Source of the DNA: Owenia fusiformis
Lineage: Eukaryota > Annelida > Polychaeta > Sabellida > Oweniidae
DNA: 64,000 nucleotides
Assembly (NCBI GenBank): GCA_903813345.2
Contig: CAIIXF020000010.1
Span: 3,399,169-3,463,168, forward strand
Reading direction: 5' to 3'
Below the pieces are notes generated by a model. That model was not told the DNA's origin. It worked only from the letters and a program-made list of their open reading frames with translations, and did no database searches. The position numbers and the translations under genes were made by a program. Positions within the stretch are counted from its first letter, which is position 1, and each line of letters opens with the position of its first letter. This document shows positions 43,001-51,029 of the stretch, piece by piece.

Positions 43001-45873
43001 CACCCAATATCCTACCTATATCCCATGGCTTTCTAACTGACTTTCTAATATATTTCTGTCTTTCTAATATATTTCCCTCTCTTTCAGATAATCCCAAAAG
43101 CTGCATAGTTCTATATTAACACAGTTATATTTATATACATGTAGTTCTTTGATTGGGTCCTTGAACTGATTTCTCTTAACCCCTGAATATTTTCAGCCTA
43201 TTTACGACCCATACTTCATAGCTCTATATAACATGTGCTATTCATCCCTCCCTGTACTAGCTCTGGGGGTTTTTGAACAGGTAGAGCATTGGCATTCCAT
43301 ACAGCCACATGGACATCTTGCACATCTCACTCTGGCATTCAGCATGAAACAGGGCAAATGCTCTATTAATAGGCCAGATGCGAGCAGAAATAATCTTGAT
43401 CCACGTAATTAGAAATTCCAAATTCAGTTAAAGTGATATTTTATATGAAATCTACATGTAAAATAACATCTAGAAATTTGTTTTTACAAGGAGTTTATGA
43501 ACTTTGAAAATTTGATTTTCTCTGAAAATGTGACTTCAAGGTCTGGGAGATTCCCCATAGACTCCATGTTAAAAAATCACAAAAAGTGAAATATATATTT
43601 TTTGTATTGAACAGATAATATTTTAATAAAAATTTGTTTATCAGATACATAAGAGTAATATGAAAATTGAACCATTAGAACTGATAAATATTCAAATTTA
43701 GGGAAGATTCTAATATACCTGTCATGTTATCTGACCCAAATTAGCCACCTGGTGGTGAAACTGGTAACTACCTACTCGCATCAAGGTTATTAAGAGGACA
43801 GGCAATATTGTCCATGTATGCTATTGTTGGACATGACTTCACTTATTGGCCAGCAATTATCAACATGTACATGGACATCACTTTATCCATGTCCTCTACT
43901 TGGACCATTTGTCGTGTTTTTTGATGCTGTGCGCTGAACTGATTCATAGAAGATACACTTTCATTTATTTTTATTCGATTCATTCTCTGCACTTTATTAG
44001 TTGCGTTCTCAGATTTCGGTTCTTTCTAATAATTTGTCTCCTTACTTCTAACAAGTTCATTTATCAATAGATGTTTATTATTTCAATTTGAAATAGAAGC
44101 AAGTTAATAAGTTTCTGCTTTGTATTTTTTGCTGACGCTTTCATCTTTCAGTTTTACAAGTCAAGCCTTTGGTCTTAAGTTAATGTTTGCCTGTTACACA
44201 GTCAGGTTAAATTGCTTCGTTAGGAAGCAAAAGCTTTGTAGCACAAAAAATTCTTTGCTATGAAGCTTTTTGTCCGAATGCTTCATAAGAAAGCAGTTTA
44301 ACTCCGTTGTGTAACAGCGCTGCCTTTTTTACCCTTCCTTAAAGTATACAATATATTTCCATGGCAACCTTTATCCAATAATAAAACAATACATTACACC
44401 ATATGCACCTCACTAGTTCTCCATTGTGTCCTAATTTACACTAATATAAATTTTATACACAATTTAACTGATTTCTACTTTTATCACACTTTCTCATATT
44501 GCAATTTTAATTAAGTTGTGCACCTGTCATCTCTATGGATATATACTTAGATTAACATAAGAGTTACTATTATTTCAACGACTATAGAACATTAACCTTT
44601 CTTATAGTAGGTATAGGACCTAAAACGAAGAAATATGTTTAAAAGTAAATAGTTTTAGAGTTTCAAATTTAGTTACTATTATATGTTTACTGTGCTATCT
44701 TCTATAAAAATTGATACTGAAATTACAGATTAATTTTGTCTAAAATAGATTTAACATGTACATATTTTTTTGAATATTTTGTCTTTAAAATTGTGATTGT
44801 TTTCCTCTAGGATGTGGATGAGCACCACTCTTTACGGTACCCCAAGCTCTACAAGCCTGGTCACCTTGATTCCTTCTTCAACAAGAAGGTGTTTGCAATC
44901 AGTGCTGCTGAGGGAATTCTCTCTTCCGTTGTGTTGTTCTTTATACCATTTGGAGCATACTACAATGGTATGAGGGCTGATGGGCTAGAACTTGTTGACC
45001 ATCAATCTCTGGGGGTGACTGTTGCTGCATCACTCATTGTCACTGTCAATCTAAGGGTAAGGACCACACATTGTCACTGTCAATCTAAGGGTAAGGACAA
45101 CTCATTGTCATTTCAATTCTGAGGGGAAAGAAGACATTGTCATTGTCAAGTTGAGGGTAAGGACAATGCATTGTCACTTTCAATTTAATGACCACACATT
45201 GTCACTGTTAACTTTAGAGTTGAGTGTAACTATTATGAATCTGTTTTCCGATACAATGTAATTATTTCCAATTAATGCACACTTTTATATTGTTTTTCAG
45301 TGTGCCTTGGACACAGCCTATTGGACTGGTTTCAACCACTTTGTGATACTTGGCAGCATCCTTTTCTATTTTGCCCTCACCTTTGTCTGGTACATCAACT
45401 TCTTCGAGTACAGCTACATGGGAGTGGCACGTAGTGTAATGTCTACAGCACCATTTTGGTTGTCAATGCTTTTAACTGTTGTGATATTATTGGTACCTGT
45501 TGTCGCAATCAGATTCTGGTTGATAGACACAAGGCCAACATTAGCTGACAGGGTGCGTCTACGTGCTAAAATACAACGGTCCAAATCTGCGGATGGTGTT
45601 GTGCTACGACGTACATCAACGCTACGCAGAAGTACCAGGTCTCTGCGATCTGGCTACGCATTTGCTCATACTGAGGGCTTTGGGGAGTTAATCACAACAG
45701 GGACTGCTATGTATCCTTCACAGGCTAGTCTGCGTAGTCCAGTTAATAAAAACAATAAAAATGGCTTCAATAACCCAACTCAACAGTCCAGGAATTCGCC
45801 AAAGCGGTCCAGAAAGAACAATAACACGAACACTAATGCAAATGCACTAGATGCCAATCAAGCTGAGCAATGA
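14005..45873 (+). CDS. ATP8B: P4-ATPase lipid flippase, ATP8B-like, with two alternative transmembrane exon clusters
   Basis: P4-ATPases move phospholipids to the cytosolic leaflet. Exons: 14005-14063, 17372-17485, one of four M2 exons, 24159-24293, 24549-24619, 25205-25287, 25519-25639, 26050-26176, 31275-31389, 31961-32084, 32501-32663, 32898-32987, 35378-35540, 35739-35818, 36029-36250, 37185-37282, 37742-37920, 38301-38428, 39187-39333, 39735-39776, 40244-40385, 40678-40901, one of two M6 exons, 44811-45056, 45301-45873. Phases agree and total about 1,208 codons. Motifs in order: actuator DGET (split across 24619/25205), M4 PISL, DKTGTLT phosphorylation site (end of the 32501 exon), KGAD in the nucleotide domain, [16 protein letters not shown], and a cytosolic C-tail with [10 protein letters not shown] as in ATP8B proteins. 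The N-terminal start exon is not found. ATP8B proteins normally pair with a CDC50 subunit. Whether every M2/M6 combination is used is unknown. Confidence 0.92.
14315..14822. repeat. Three-unit ~145-bp tandem repeat
   Basis: The block begins CCACCGAACGAAGTTTGAGG and repeats TTGGTTCAAATTTTAT at 14406, 14551 and 14697, each followed by a version of AATTTCAAAATGGCGGCCAT. The period is 145-146. It resembles dispersed repeats seen in several marine invertebrates. No coding potential. Confidence 0.75.
14991..15138. mobile_element. Short pogo/Tigger-like MITE
   Basis: A 148-bp element flanked by TA, with GAACACTT repeats inside and the right end ACAGGTTTTACTG, which matches the CAGTAAAACCTGT end of the element at 46553. 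The left end CAATGAAACCC has diverged. Confidence 0.55.
15324..15395. repeat. 17-bp tandem repeat
   Basis: About four copies of ACAGAAATTGTCAATTT, the last slightly changed. Each carries an ACAG step that resembles a splice acceptor without a pyrimidine tract. Confidence 0.85.
16009..17253. mobile_element. Non-autonomous DNA transposon with CAC ends and 5-bp duplication (Transib/RAG-like)
   Basis: Terminal inverted repeats of about 45 bp start CACGATGCCCATGTCAAGC on the left and CACGGTGCCCATGTCAAGC (reverse complement) on the right. The flanks are AAACT at 16004-16008 and AAACT at 17254-17258. Subterminal copies of CAAACTGCGCGCCTA occur near 16439 and 16820, and each terminal repeat contains its own small palindrome (GCGTGCC...GGCACGC). 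CAC-led heptamers and 5-bp duplications are the signature of Transib and RAG-type transposases. No transposase frame is present. Superfamily placement is inference. Confidence 0.6.
17855..17953 (+). CDS. ATP8B: Flippase M1-M2 exon, version A
   Basis: 99 bases, phase 0 at both ends, acceptor CTAG and donor GTAAGTC. It encodes 33 residues starting LIPVISSL, with VTTIVPL in the middle and KDAIDDI at the end. It follows the exon ending LLILQ (17485) and joins the exon starting QRHRSDN (24159). This version is closest to the standard ATP8B sequence. Confidence 0.9.
18724..19005. mobile_element. TA-flanked MITE with a nested 82-bp mariner-like palindrome
   Basis: The outer element has CAGTAAAAC at the left and GATTCACTG at the right, flanked by TA. 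Inside, 18906-18987 is a near-perfect palindrome with CGAGGGTTGATCCAAAAGTT ends flanked by TA, typical of mariner-like MITEs. Confidence 0.6.
19387..19452. mobile_element. Possible 66-bp mariner-like MITE
   Basis: Imperfect inverted ends (GGTGCTCCAAAAA and TTTTTGGACCATCC) resemble those of the 49154 element. No clear TA on the left, so the assignment is weak. Confidence 0.35.
20157..20255 (+). CDS. ATP8B: Flippase M1-M2 exon, version B
   Basis: Same length and phase as version A, acceptor TGTAG and donor GTAAGTG. It starts LIPAISSL, contains PVTTVIPL and ends KDAVDDI. By my alignment 23 of 33 residues match version A and 24 of 33 match C. Its 3' end plus donor has been tandemly copied downstream. 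Confidence 0.88.
20241..20600 (+). repeat. Decaying tandem copies of exon-B tail plus splice donor
   Basis: The 3' end of M2 exon B with its donor (GATGCAGTTGATGATATA then GTAAGTGAAG) reappears at 20338 with the same downstream intron sequence (period 97). Worn copies reading GATGCCTTTGATTG follow at 20431 and GAATGCCTTTGATGG near 20561. The second copy keeps a usable donor and codons for KDAVDDI. Confidence 0.75.
21376..21474 (+). CDS. ATP8B: Flippase M1-M2 exon, version C
   Basis: Same length and phase, acceptor CGTAG and donor GTAAGTA. It starts FIPAVTSL, contains PVTTVIPL and ends KDAADDI. The Phe at residue 1 replaces the Leu of the other versions, at the position aligned by eye with the second residue of the P4-ATPase entry-gate pair. 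Confidence 0.88.
22584..22682 (+). CDS. ATP8B: Flippase M1-M2 exon, version D (divergent)
   Basis: Same length and phase, acceptor TCTCTCCAG and donor GTAAGAC. It starts LIPAVSTL and contains IAIPLVTVL, but the otherwise invariant KDAxDD end is replaced by WALLADI, and the conserved Thr-Thr becomes Thr-Ile. 17 of 33 residues match version C. The frame and both splice sites are intact, so it is either a specialised or a decaying exon. Confidence 0.75.
24436..24465. repeat. Dispersed repeat fragment
   Basis: GCAGATTAGTGCCAAGATCT followed by GATTAGGTTTT matches 12961-12990 and partly 39495-39515. Probably the tail of a SINE or old transposon family. Confidence 0.5.
26240..26830 (+). pseudogene. 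LINE ORF1 remnant with IMPACT/UPF0029-like domain
   Basis: Two overlapping frames, joined by a frameshift near 26490, encode one protein. The first part has [20 protein letters not shown] and KDKLFVND, which resemble LINE ORF1 segments. The second part ([51 protein letters not shown]) has the order and key DDDGE(T/P) motif of the IMPACT/YIH1 C-terminal domain. The N-terminus is missing. In host proteins this domain belongs to regulators of the eIF2-alpha kinase GCN2; its role in a LINE is unknown. Confidence 0.6.
27443..30563 (+). pseudogene. LINE ORF2: endonuclease plus reverse transcriptase, two lesions
   Basis: The N-terminal AP endonuclease shows [25 protein letters not shown] and HISDHLPIF. 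The reverse transcriptase shows [43 protein letters not shown] and FADDT. A TAA at about 29294-29296 interrupts the RT early, and a one-base shift occurs in a T run at about 29674-29680 before the FADD motif; the last part (29697-30563) is open. The clade call (CR1/L2, Jockey superfamily) is by motif style. Confidence 0.85.
32339..32458. mobile_element. Small MITE related to 44191-44317
   Basis: Worn copy with TAAATTGCTTTGTTATGAA on the left and GCAGATAAATCTGCTGTGTAAC on the right, sharing the AAGCTTTGTA interior with the 44.2 kb element. Confidence 0.5.
33614..33673 (+). CDS. ATP8B: Possible optional flippase exon (20 codons)
   Basis: A 60-base open segment, phase 0/0, with a good acceptor (TTTCTTTGCTAG) and donor (GTAAAC). 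It would insert [20 protein letters not shown] between the exons ending 32987 and starting 35378, in the variable cytosolic loop after the phosphorylation site. The phase fits exactly, but I see no family conservation. Confidence 0.35.
33680..35370. other. Long flippase intron
   Basis: No exon-like frame or element boundary is recognised in this AT-rich stretch. Confidence 0.5.
35640..35683 (+). pseudogene. ATP8B: Relic of a duplicated flippase exon
   Basis: TATTGGTGTACCAAGCCCAA followed by TGCCCTGATGTGAATGCTCA mirrors the start of the true exon at 35739 (TATTGGAGTACCAAGCCCAA, then TCCCCTGATGAGAACGCCC). The copy lacks an acceptor and the rest of the exon, and sits 98 bases upstream. Confidence 0.65.
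36242..36360 (+). repeat. 31-bp tandem repeat that multiplies a splice donor
   Basis: About 3.8 copies of a unit (CATTTAAATGTAAGTTTGAG, then CCTAGACCTTT) begin inside flippase exon 36029-36250 and carry its GTAAGT donor, so four consecutive donors are present. Only the first keeps the exon frame as used in related proteins. Confidence 0.85.
36372..37055. mobile_element. GC-rich Harbinger-like MITE
   Basis: 684 bp with matching ends (TGGCCTAGTCACATAGCCC) and TAA on both sides (36369-36371 and 37056-37058), the 3-bp duplication typical of PIF/Harbinger. The interior is full of CCGGCC and GAGCTCGGTG palindromes and is far more GC-rich than its surroundings. Open frames inside are by-products of its composition. 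Confidence 0.6.
39495..39550. repeat. Dispersed repeat fragment
   Basis: AGATCTGATTAGATTTTGGG then CATGCTGGGTAAATTACATG matches the 12.97 kb repeat. Confidence 0.5.
41033..41130. mobile_element. Partial pogo/Tigger-like MITE
   Basis: Begins CAGTAAAACCTGTTTATTCTG after TA, like the 46553 element; the other end is not clear. Confidence 0.45.
42023..42106 (+). CDS. ATP8B: Flippase M6 exon, version 1
   Basis: 84 bases, phase 0/0, acceptor TTTTGCAG and donor GTAGGTA. Encodes 28 residues: [12 protein letters not shown], then [14 protein letters not shown]. It follows the exon ending GFSAQ (40901) and precedes DVDEHHS (44811), matching the M5-M6 loop and M6 of ATP8B proteins. Confidence 0.9.
42450..42619. 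mobile_element. 170-bp MITE with 5-bp duplication
   Basis: Inverted ends CAGGCCCATAGTCA and (reverse complement) CAGGCCCGTAGCCA, flanked by GTGTA on both sides, within the intron between the two M6 exons. Confidence 0.6.
43197..43280 (+). CDS. ATP8B: Flippase M6 exon, version 2
   Basis: 84 bases, phase 0/0, acceptor TATTTTCAG and donor GTAGAGC. Encodes [12 protein letters not shown], then [14 protein letters not shown]; 17 of 28 residues match version 1. The acceptor and donor are good and the protein differences are conservative, so both versions look maintained. Confidence 0.88.
44191..44317. mobile_element. 127-bp MITE
   Basis: Inverted ends CTGTTACACA with GTTAAATTGCTT on the left and GTTAAACTGCTT (reverse complement) on the right, enclosing AAGCAAAAGCTTTGTAGCAC. 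A related copy is at 32339-32458. Confidence 0.65.
45034..45225 (+). repeat. ~34-bp tandem repeat of exon tail plus donor
   Basis: The end of flippase exon 44811-45056 with its donor (CATTGTCACTGTCAATCTAA, then GGGTAAGGACCACA) is repeated about five times with increasing wear. The second copy has a duplicate GTAAGG donor, but use of it would shift the frame. Confidence 0.75.
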
Positions 45874-46068
45874 CAGCTAGCTGGGCGGAACAACCCTAAT
45901 GCTCCGCCCACAAAGGACAATAAAGCTCCACCTACCCATGACACTATGTCTGCAGGGGAGACATCTATATCCAGTGGACAGGCTAGCGTGAAAGAAGTGA
46001 CTGTAGAAGAAAGTCAACAAAGGCAAGACAATAGAGGCACTGACAATGTAGTCTTTTCTATAAGACTC
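45874..46068 (+). other. ATP8B: In-frame open extension after the flippase stop
   Basis: After TGA at 45871-45873 the same frame stays open for 65 codons to TAG at 46069-46071. The composition (Pro, Thr, Ser, Glu, Gln, Asn) matches the disordered tail before the stop. It may be a recently acquired stop, a readthrough extension or chance. Confidence 0.4.
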
Positions 46069-46552
46069 TAGTCATGTGGACATAAGTTCACATATATCTT
46101 TAAGGAATCACGAATCACAAGTGTGAAATATCAAAATTTTGCGCAAAATACCCTGATATGATTGTGACACCTTAAAGAAGCAAGCACTGGCCTGGGAGTT
46201 ATAGTCTGGAAGAAATATGGGGTATTCTTAATAATCAGTTTAGAAGTAAACCTCTTTGAGGTCACATGATTTTATGCACTACAGCACTGCTCAAGTGGGG
46301 ACCCAACATTATATATGCTTTAGTAAAGTGCTGTCTGTTTTAATTTGTAATGTATAGAGTATCATGTTTGTTTATATCTGTTTCCATGACAGCATTCCAC
46401 ACAAGTGCAAGTGAGGAGGTGAATAGAAACTTATATTTTTATTGGTTGCAATATTTGATATTATGTTAACAGTTCAGCAGATTAAGTAATTATTCAAATG
46501 CTGATAAAAGTGCTTTATAGTGAGGTTTTGGTGGTATAATGCCAGATATATA

Positions 46553-46724
46553 CAGTAAAACCTGTCTAATCTGAATGCCTCTCTGGGACCAGCCAAAAGT
46601 GTTCAGATTAGCAGGTGTTCATTTCTCAAGGTTTCTCAATATGTGAGTTAGTTGGAGATAATAAGATTTGGACCGAGAACAAGAGTCAACATTAAAAGGT
46701 GTCTGGTTATATTAGGTTTTACTG
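46553..46724. mobile_element. 172-bp pogo/Tigger-like MITE
   Basis: Ends CAGTAAAACCT / AGGTTTTACTG flanked by TA, interior with GTGTTCAGATTAGCAGGTGTTC. Related pieces occur at 14991-15138 and 41033. Confidence 0.7.
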
Positions 46725-49153
46725 TAGAGTAAATTATATAGCCAAGTGAAATTCCTATCCTAGTGATCGTATACTTTGAAATTCTCTTATATATCTTCAC
46801 ATATCTCCCCAGTCCTCTCAATCTGAGACAAAAGTTTATACCATTTATATTCTTTATAGTTTTGTAGTACTAGATTAGTATACTGAACTAACAAAGAGTC
46901 GTGGTGGAAATGGAACACAAGATTAAATTAATTTGAGTATAATAAAAAGTAATTCTATTATAAAAGTCTCAGCTGGCATGTATATACAATGTTGAACCTG
47001 AATTTTAGCTGCAATGATGTCATACCTTTGTGAATAATTGATATTATGCTGTTTTACCATATTATGATGTTATACCTATATGATGTCATATCTTTGTGAA
47101 CAATTGATATTTCTTAGTTAATACTCCAGCAATATTGTAAAACAGCAATAGTCACGATACAATTGAAAGATATTGCTCTTTGATTTTTAGATATTCCAAA
47201 CAAGTATTGCGTTGATAGTCACTGCCTGTCTCGTGCATTTCAGACCCATTTCAGCTAATGGTAGCATGATGTATATTCAAGGTATTTTTCCCATCATACT
47301 ATATACAATATGAATGTATCTAAAATGATAGGTTAATCACTCTACTATACCTAACCCCTAGAAATGCATAAGATACTCTGTTTGTCTAATTGTATTGCCT
47401 AGTATATTTTTGAAAGTACCTTATTAACACAGTCATCTGATAAACCATTAATAAGGAACAGACAAATAAAAACAAATACATAATCATTACTAATAAGCCC
47501 AATGGGTTGCTCATGAACACCAAATGCAAGGTATAGTAGAGTGTAAATAGGTGACATAATGTATATTTTTGAGTGGGGGTCATAGGGTTTATAGGCCTAC
47601 TGGTAAAAACTAAATTGAGGATGAAGCTTTCTTTTACATGCTGAAAGTCATCGGACATAACGATCCTCTTGGTCAGTGTTTATTTGCCATGCTTTGGTTG
47701 GGGTGGAGAGTTACAGGTTCAAAAATCAGACTCATTATACTCCCGTAACTCCCCCCCCCCGATATTCCTGTGACCCCCCTCCATTACCTTGTATCAGAGG
47801 TAGCTTTTATTGGTTGATGTAGAAATCCTTATACTTGGCTCAGGGAAGCATTTTAACACATTAATGTATATAATATAGATGTACATAAAACTGTTATAAA
47901 TCACTCATATTCATACTTCAACATTTGAACAGACGCAATGTATGCAACGTGATCCTAATACAAATGCAATCTAGGAAATGCGCTGAAGCTTAATTGTTGG
48001 CCATCAGTAAATTGACAGGACGACCTAGCTTATTCAGAGTAAAATAAAAGATATAGGAAGGCTAATATTATTAACAATATTATCACAAGATTTTTCGTTA
48101 GTTGTAAGCAACAGATTATATAGACAAAAATAACATGTGTTTTGACAATCTTGAAGCATGTATTCAAAAGTGTGATAAAATGCAATATGTACAAACTAGG
48201 CTGTTTTCTGGTCTTGTCTTTTAGTAAAACTGTCTCATTAGTGCTGCAATTTCCTGGTTTTAGCCATCCTAAAGAACCCCTTTTGTTCAAATGATAAGGA
48301 ATTGTTGTGCATTTTATTTCTGGAGTTTAGAGACCTCTCCCAGTAGTCCGTCTCTATGGGCTGAATAACTTTATTGACAAATACTCCTTTTCAATGGAAC
48401 TGTTATTTTTTGTAACATTTTTGTGTTTGATGGAGTCTATAGGCCTATATCATGTAATTACCTTTTAGATGCAATATAAGTATATGCATGGGATCACTAT
48501 AAACTATATATGATAGGCATGATATATATTTAGTTAAGATAGGCTCTTATATTATTATTATCATATGTTATACACACAGGCCTAGGGTCACCCTTGTAAT
48601 ATATCCATTTAGGCATGATCACATATTTTATTAATTTAGTTCCAAAGTTATTGTACTTATTGTACTTAATTTCATTGTAATGAATAGTACAAGCTTTCAA
48701 AATTTAAATTAAAGATGCTCGCTTCTTTTTTACATGAATGATTAAAAATTCACATGCCACATATAAACATTTAATGAGCTATTGATGACTGATAGATGAC
48801 AAGGGGCTTAGTTTTAAATGTAATATATTTAATAATACATATATTAATTGTATATATTGTTAAAAATAAATTATTTTCATATTGCTATTAATTGTGTACA
48901 TAATCAAATACAAATGCACATCTATAGTGATTTATATATTACTAGTTGTATTCATTGTTACATTAATTAATTCAAAATTAAGATAAAATTCCTTGTATAC
49001 TTATTGTTATATAAATGCATCTATTCATTATTGTCTCAATTATCCAGAGTTACATTCAGATGAAATATTGTCATGGCAATGTTAATTTCTTCAAATTAGA
49101 TACATTCTTTGATATGTAAAATTGTCTACGTGTAAAGTTGTCCATCCAACATA

Positions 49154-49212
49154 CAGGGTGTCCCAAAAGAGTAATTCCCGTTTCATTTTGGTACATTTTT
49201 TGGAACACCCTG
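49154..49212. mobile_element. 59-bp mariner-like palindromic MITE
   Basis: CAGGGTGTCCCAAAA at the left and TTTTTTGGAACACCCTG at the right, flanked by TA. Confidence 0.7.
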
Positions 49213-49969
49213 TATACACAATGCATTAGACAATTAAAAGTGAATGTCAATGACAAATTAAACCAAAGATATTTGATATTATCTGTTTTCTATTTCACAA
49301 ATCTATTGTATTCTAAATCTGTATATAAAGTAAAATGATGAAAATAAAATGAATTATATTTAGACCTGAATTAATGTTTTTCTTAAATGGATATTCACAC
49401 ATGTATTACAGAGTGTACCCTGTAACCTTCACTTGTGGACAATACACAGGGTGGTCCAAATATTTAATACTCTGTTTTGTTATTACTGAAGTATGCACTT
49501 ATAACATGTTATTATTTCATCAATAAACAATGAAAGGTGTGAGCGTTGTGAGGCAGTTTCACTGAAAATGAACAAGAATGTTTAATGGATATTAAAAGTG
49601 CTACATTTTCCGTCTGTGTGGGCTGACGGGCGCCGGTTAAATCTTGTCATCAAAATCCCAGCAAAACAGGTTACATATTCAACTTCAAATTTTTACAGAT
49701 GCAAGAGCAGAATAGGACTTAAACGTGCGATATCTTTCACTGTGTCCCAGTCCTTTTTTATGTCTGCCTAAGTCAGGATGTTAATTCTGGTAATTTAGCA
49801 TAAAATAGCAGATTTTTGATACAATGAAAAGTGGCAAAAATGTGTATATTTTTGGAAGTTTTATGATGGGCTTCCAAGAAATCTTTGTTGAAAGCCCGAG
49901 CTCGAGTTGTATTTATTTGGGTCAAAACTTGAAAAGACAGCTTGAAATATAAATCAATCTACCAAATAG

Positions 49970-50775
49970 TGTTACGTTCGAAAATAACAGAAAGTAAAAA
50001 CAGCAATTAAAATATGATAACAATATATTTATACTTTGAAAACTAAATAATATAACAATAATATAAAGGAGGTTTAATACTTAAGTGATGTCCAATCAAT
50101 GGTACGGCTTATTCTTGATGTCGATAAATGTCGTTGACGATCCTTGAGAATGATCCAGATCACGAAATGTTTCAATAATCGTTAATAGTTCTCCAATGTT
50201 TGTAATAATCCAATAATGTTTGTTGTAATCCTATAATGTTCGTATCCAATAATGTTTGATGATAATCCACAAATGTTTGATGATAATCCACAAATGTTTA
50301 TGATAATCCACGAATGTATATGATAATCCGTATATAGTGTGTGTTGTAATATATGTCCATATGAAGTCCTCAGGTTGTATATTTGTAGTGTTATAAATGT
50401 TCCCACAGTAGGTGTCTATAATATTCCGCTAAGAAGATGTCCTTTTAATAAACTTTGAAATTCTGCCCACAGCCTAAATCAGCTCTCTCATTATATAGTT
50501 CAAAGGCAAAGTCCAGATGTTTCAAGAAGTTACGATTTCTAGAAAATAACACTGATTGGACATCTTAAGTCACATGATTCAATGTTGATTAAATGATTAC
50601 AGTTCCAGTACTTTCTAGAAGGCCAAGAGTTAATGAGTCATCCAGTTCGGTTATGTTTACAAGATATAATGTCATTGTGACCTTGACCTAAGATCTCTAA
50701 TGAAGATCAGTTACAGTATATGCATATTGATAAACTAAACTTAATGTGAATATAATAGAATGTAATACTGTAACA
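49970..50775 (-). repeat. 3' LTR
   Basis: 806 bp, TG...CA ends, internal ATAATCCACAAATGTTT-type short repeats. Matches the 5' LTR base for base as far as I compared; a 74-codon frame inside is present in both copies and is not credible as a gene. Confidence 0.92.
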
Positions 50776-50786
50776 CCTCCCTCCTT
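50776..50786 (-). other. Polypurine tract
   Basis: AAGGAGGGAGG on the minus strand, directly before the 3' LTR, the expected plus-strand primer position. Confidence 0.8.
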
Positions 50787-51029
50787 AAAAGAAAAGTTTT
50801 GAATACAATGAAAAACTTTTACAATAATATCTGGTGTAGCGAGGGTTACAAATTTTTTAAAGATGAGGTTGAGACTTACATAACATTTGTTTACAATAGT
50901 CAAATACAATAAAAATCATATTACAATAATATTATCAAATCACACTCTAAGTACAATCCTTTTATTATATCAACACAAAGCCTTAGGCAAATGCAGTATA
51001 AGTCAAATAGCCTCTTAAAAATAGAGACA

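Larger units (their letters stand above)
46072..49969. other. Flippase 3' flank, no gene seen
   Basis: Contains the 172-bp pogo-like MITE at 46553-46724 and the 59-bp palindromic MITE at 49154-49212. A poly-C run lies near 47750. No canonical AATAAA is close to the stop; the 3' untranslated region probably extends into this block. Confidence 0.5.

Noticed and set aside
50182-50406. 74-codon frame present in both LTRs
   Set aside because: Its identity between LTRs only reflects recent insertion; composition follows short ATAATCC repeats.
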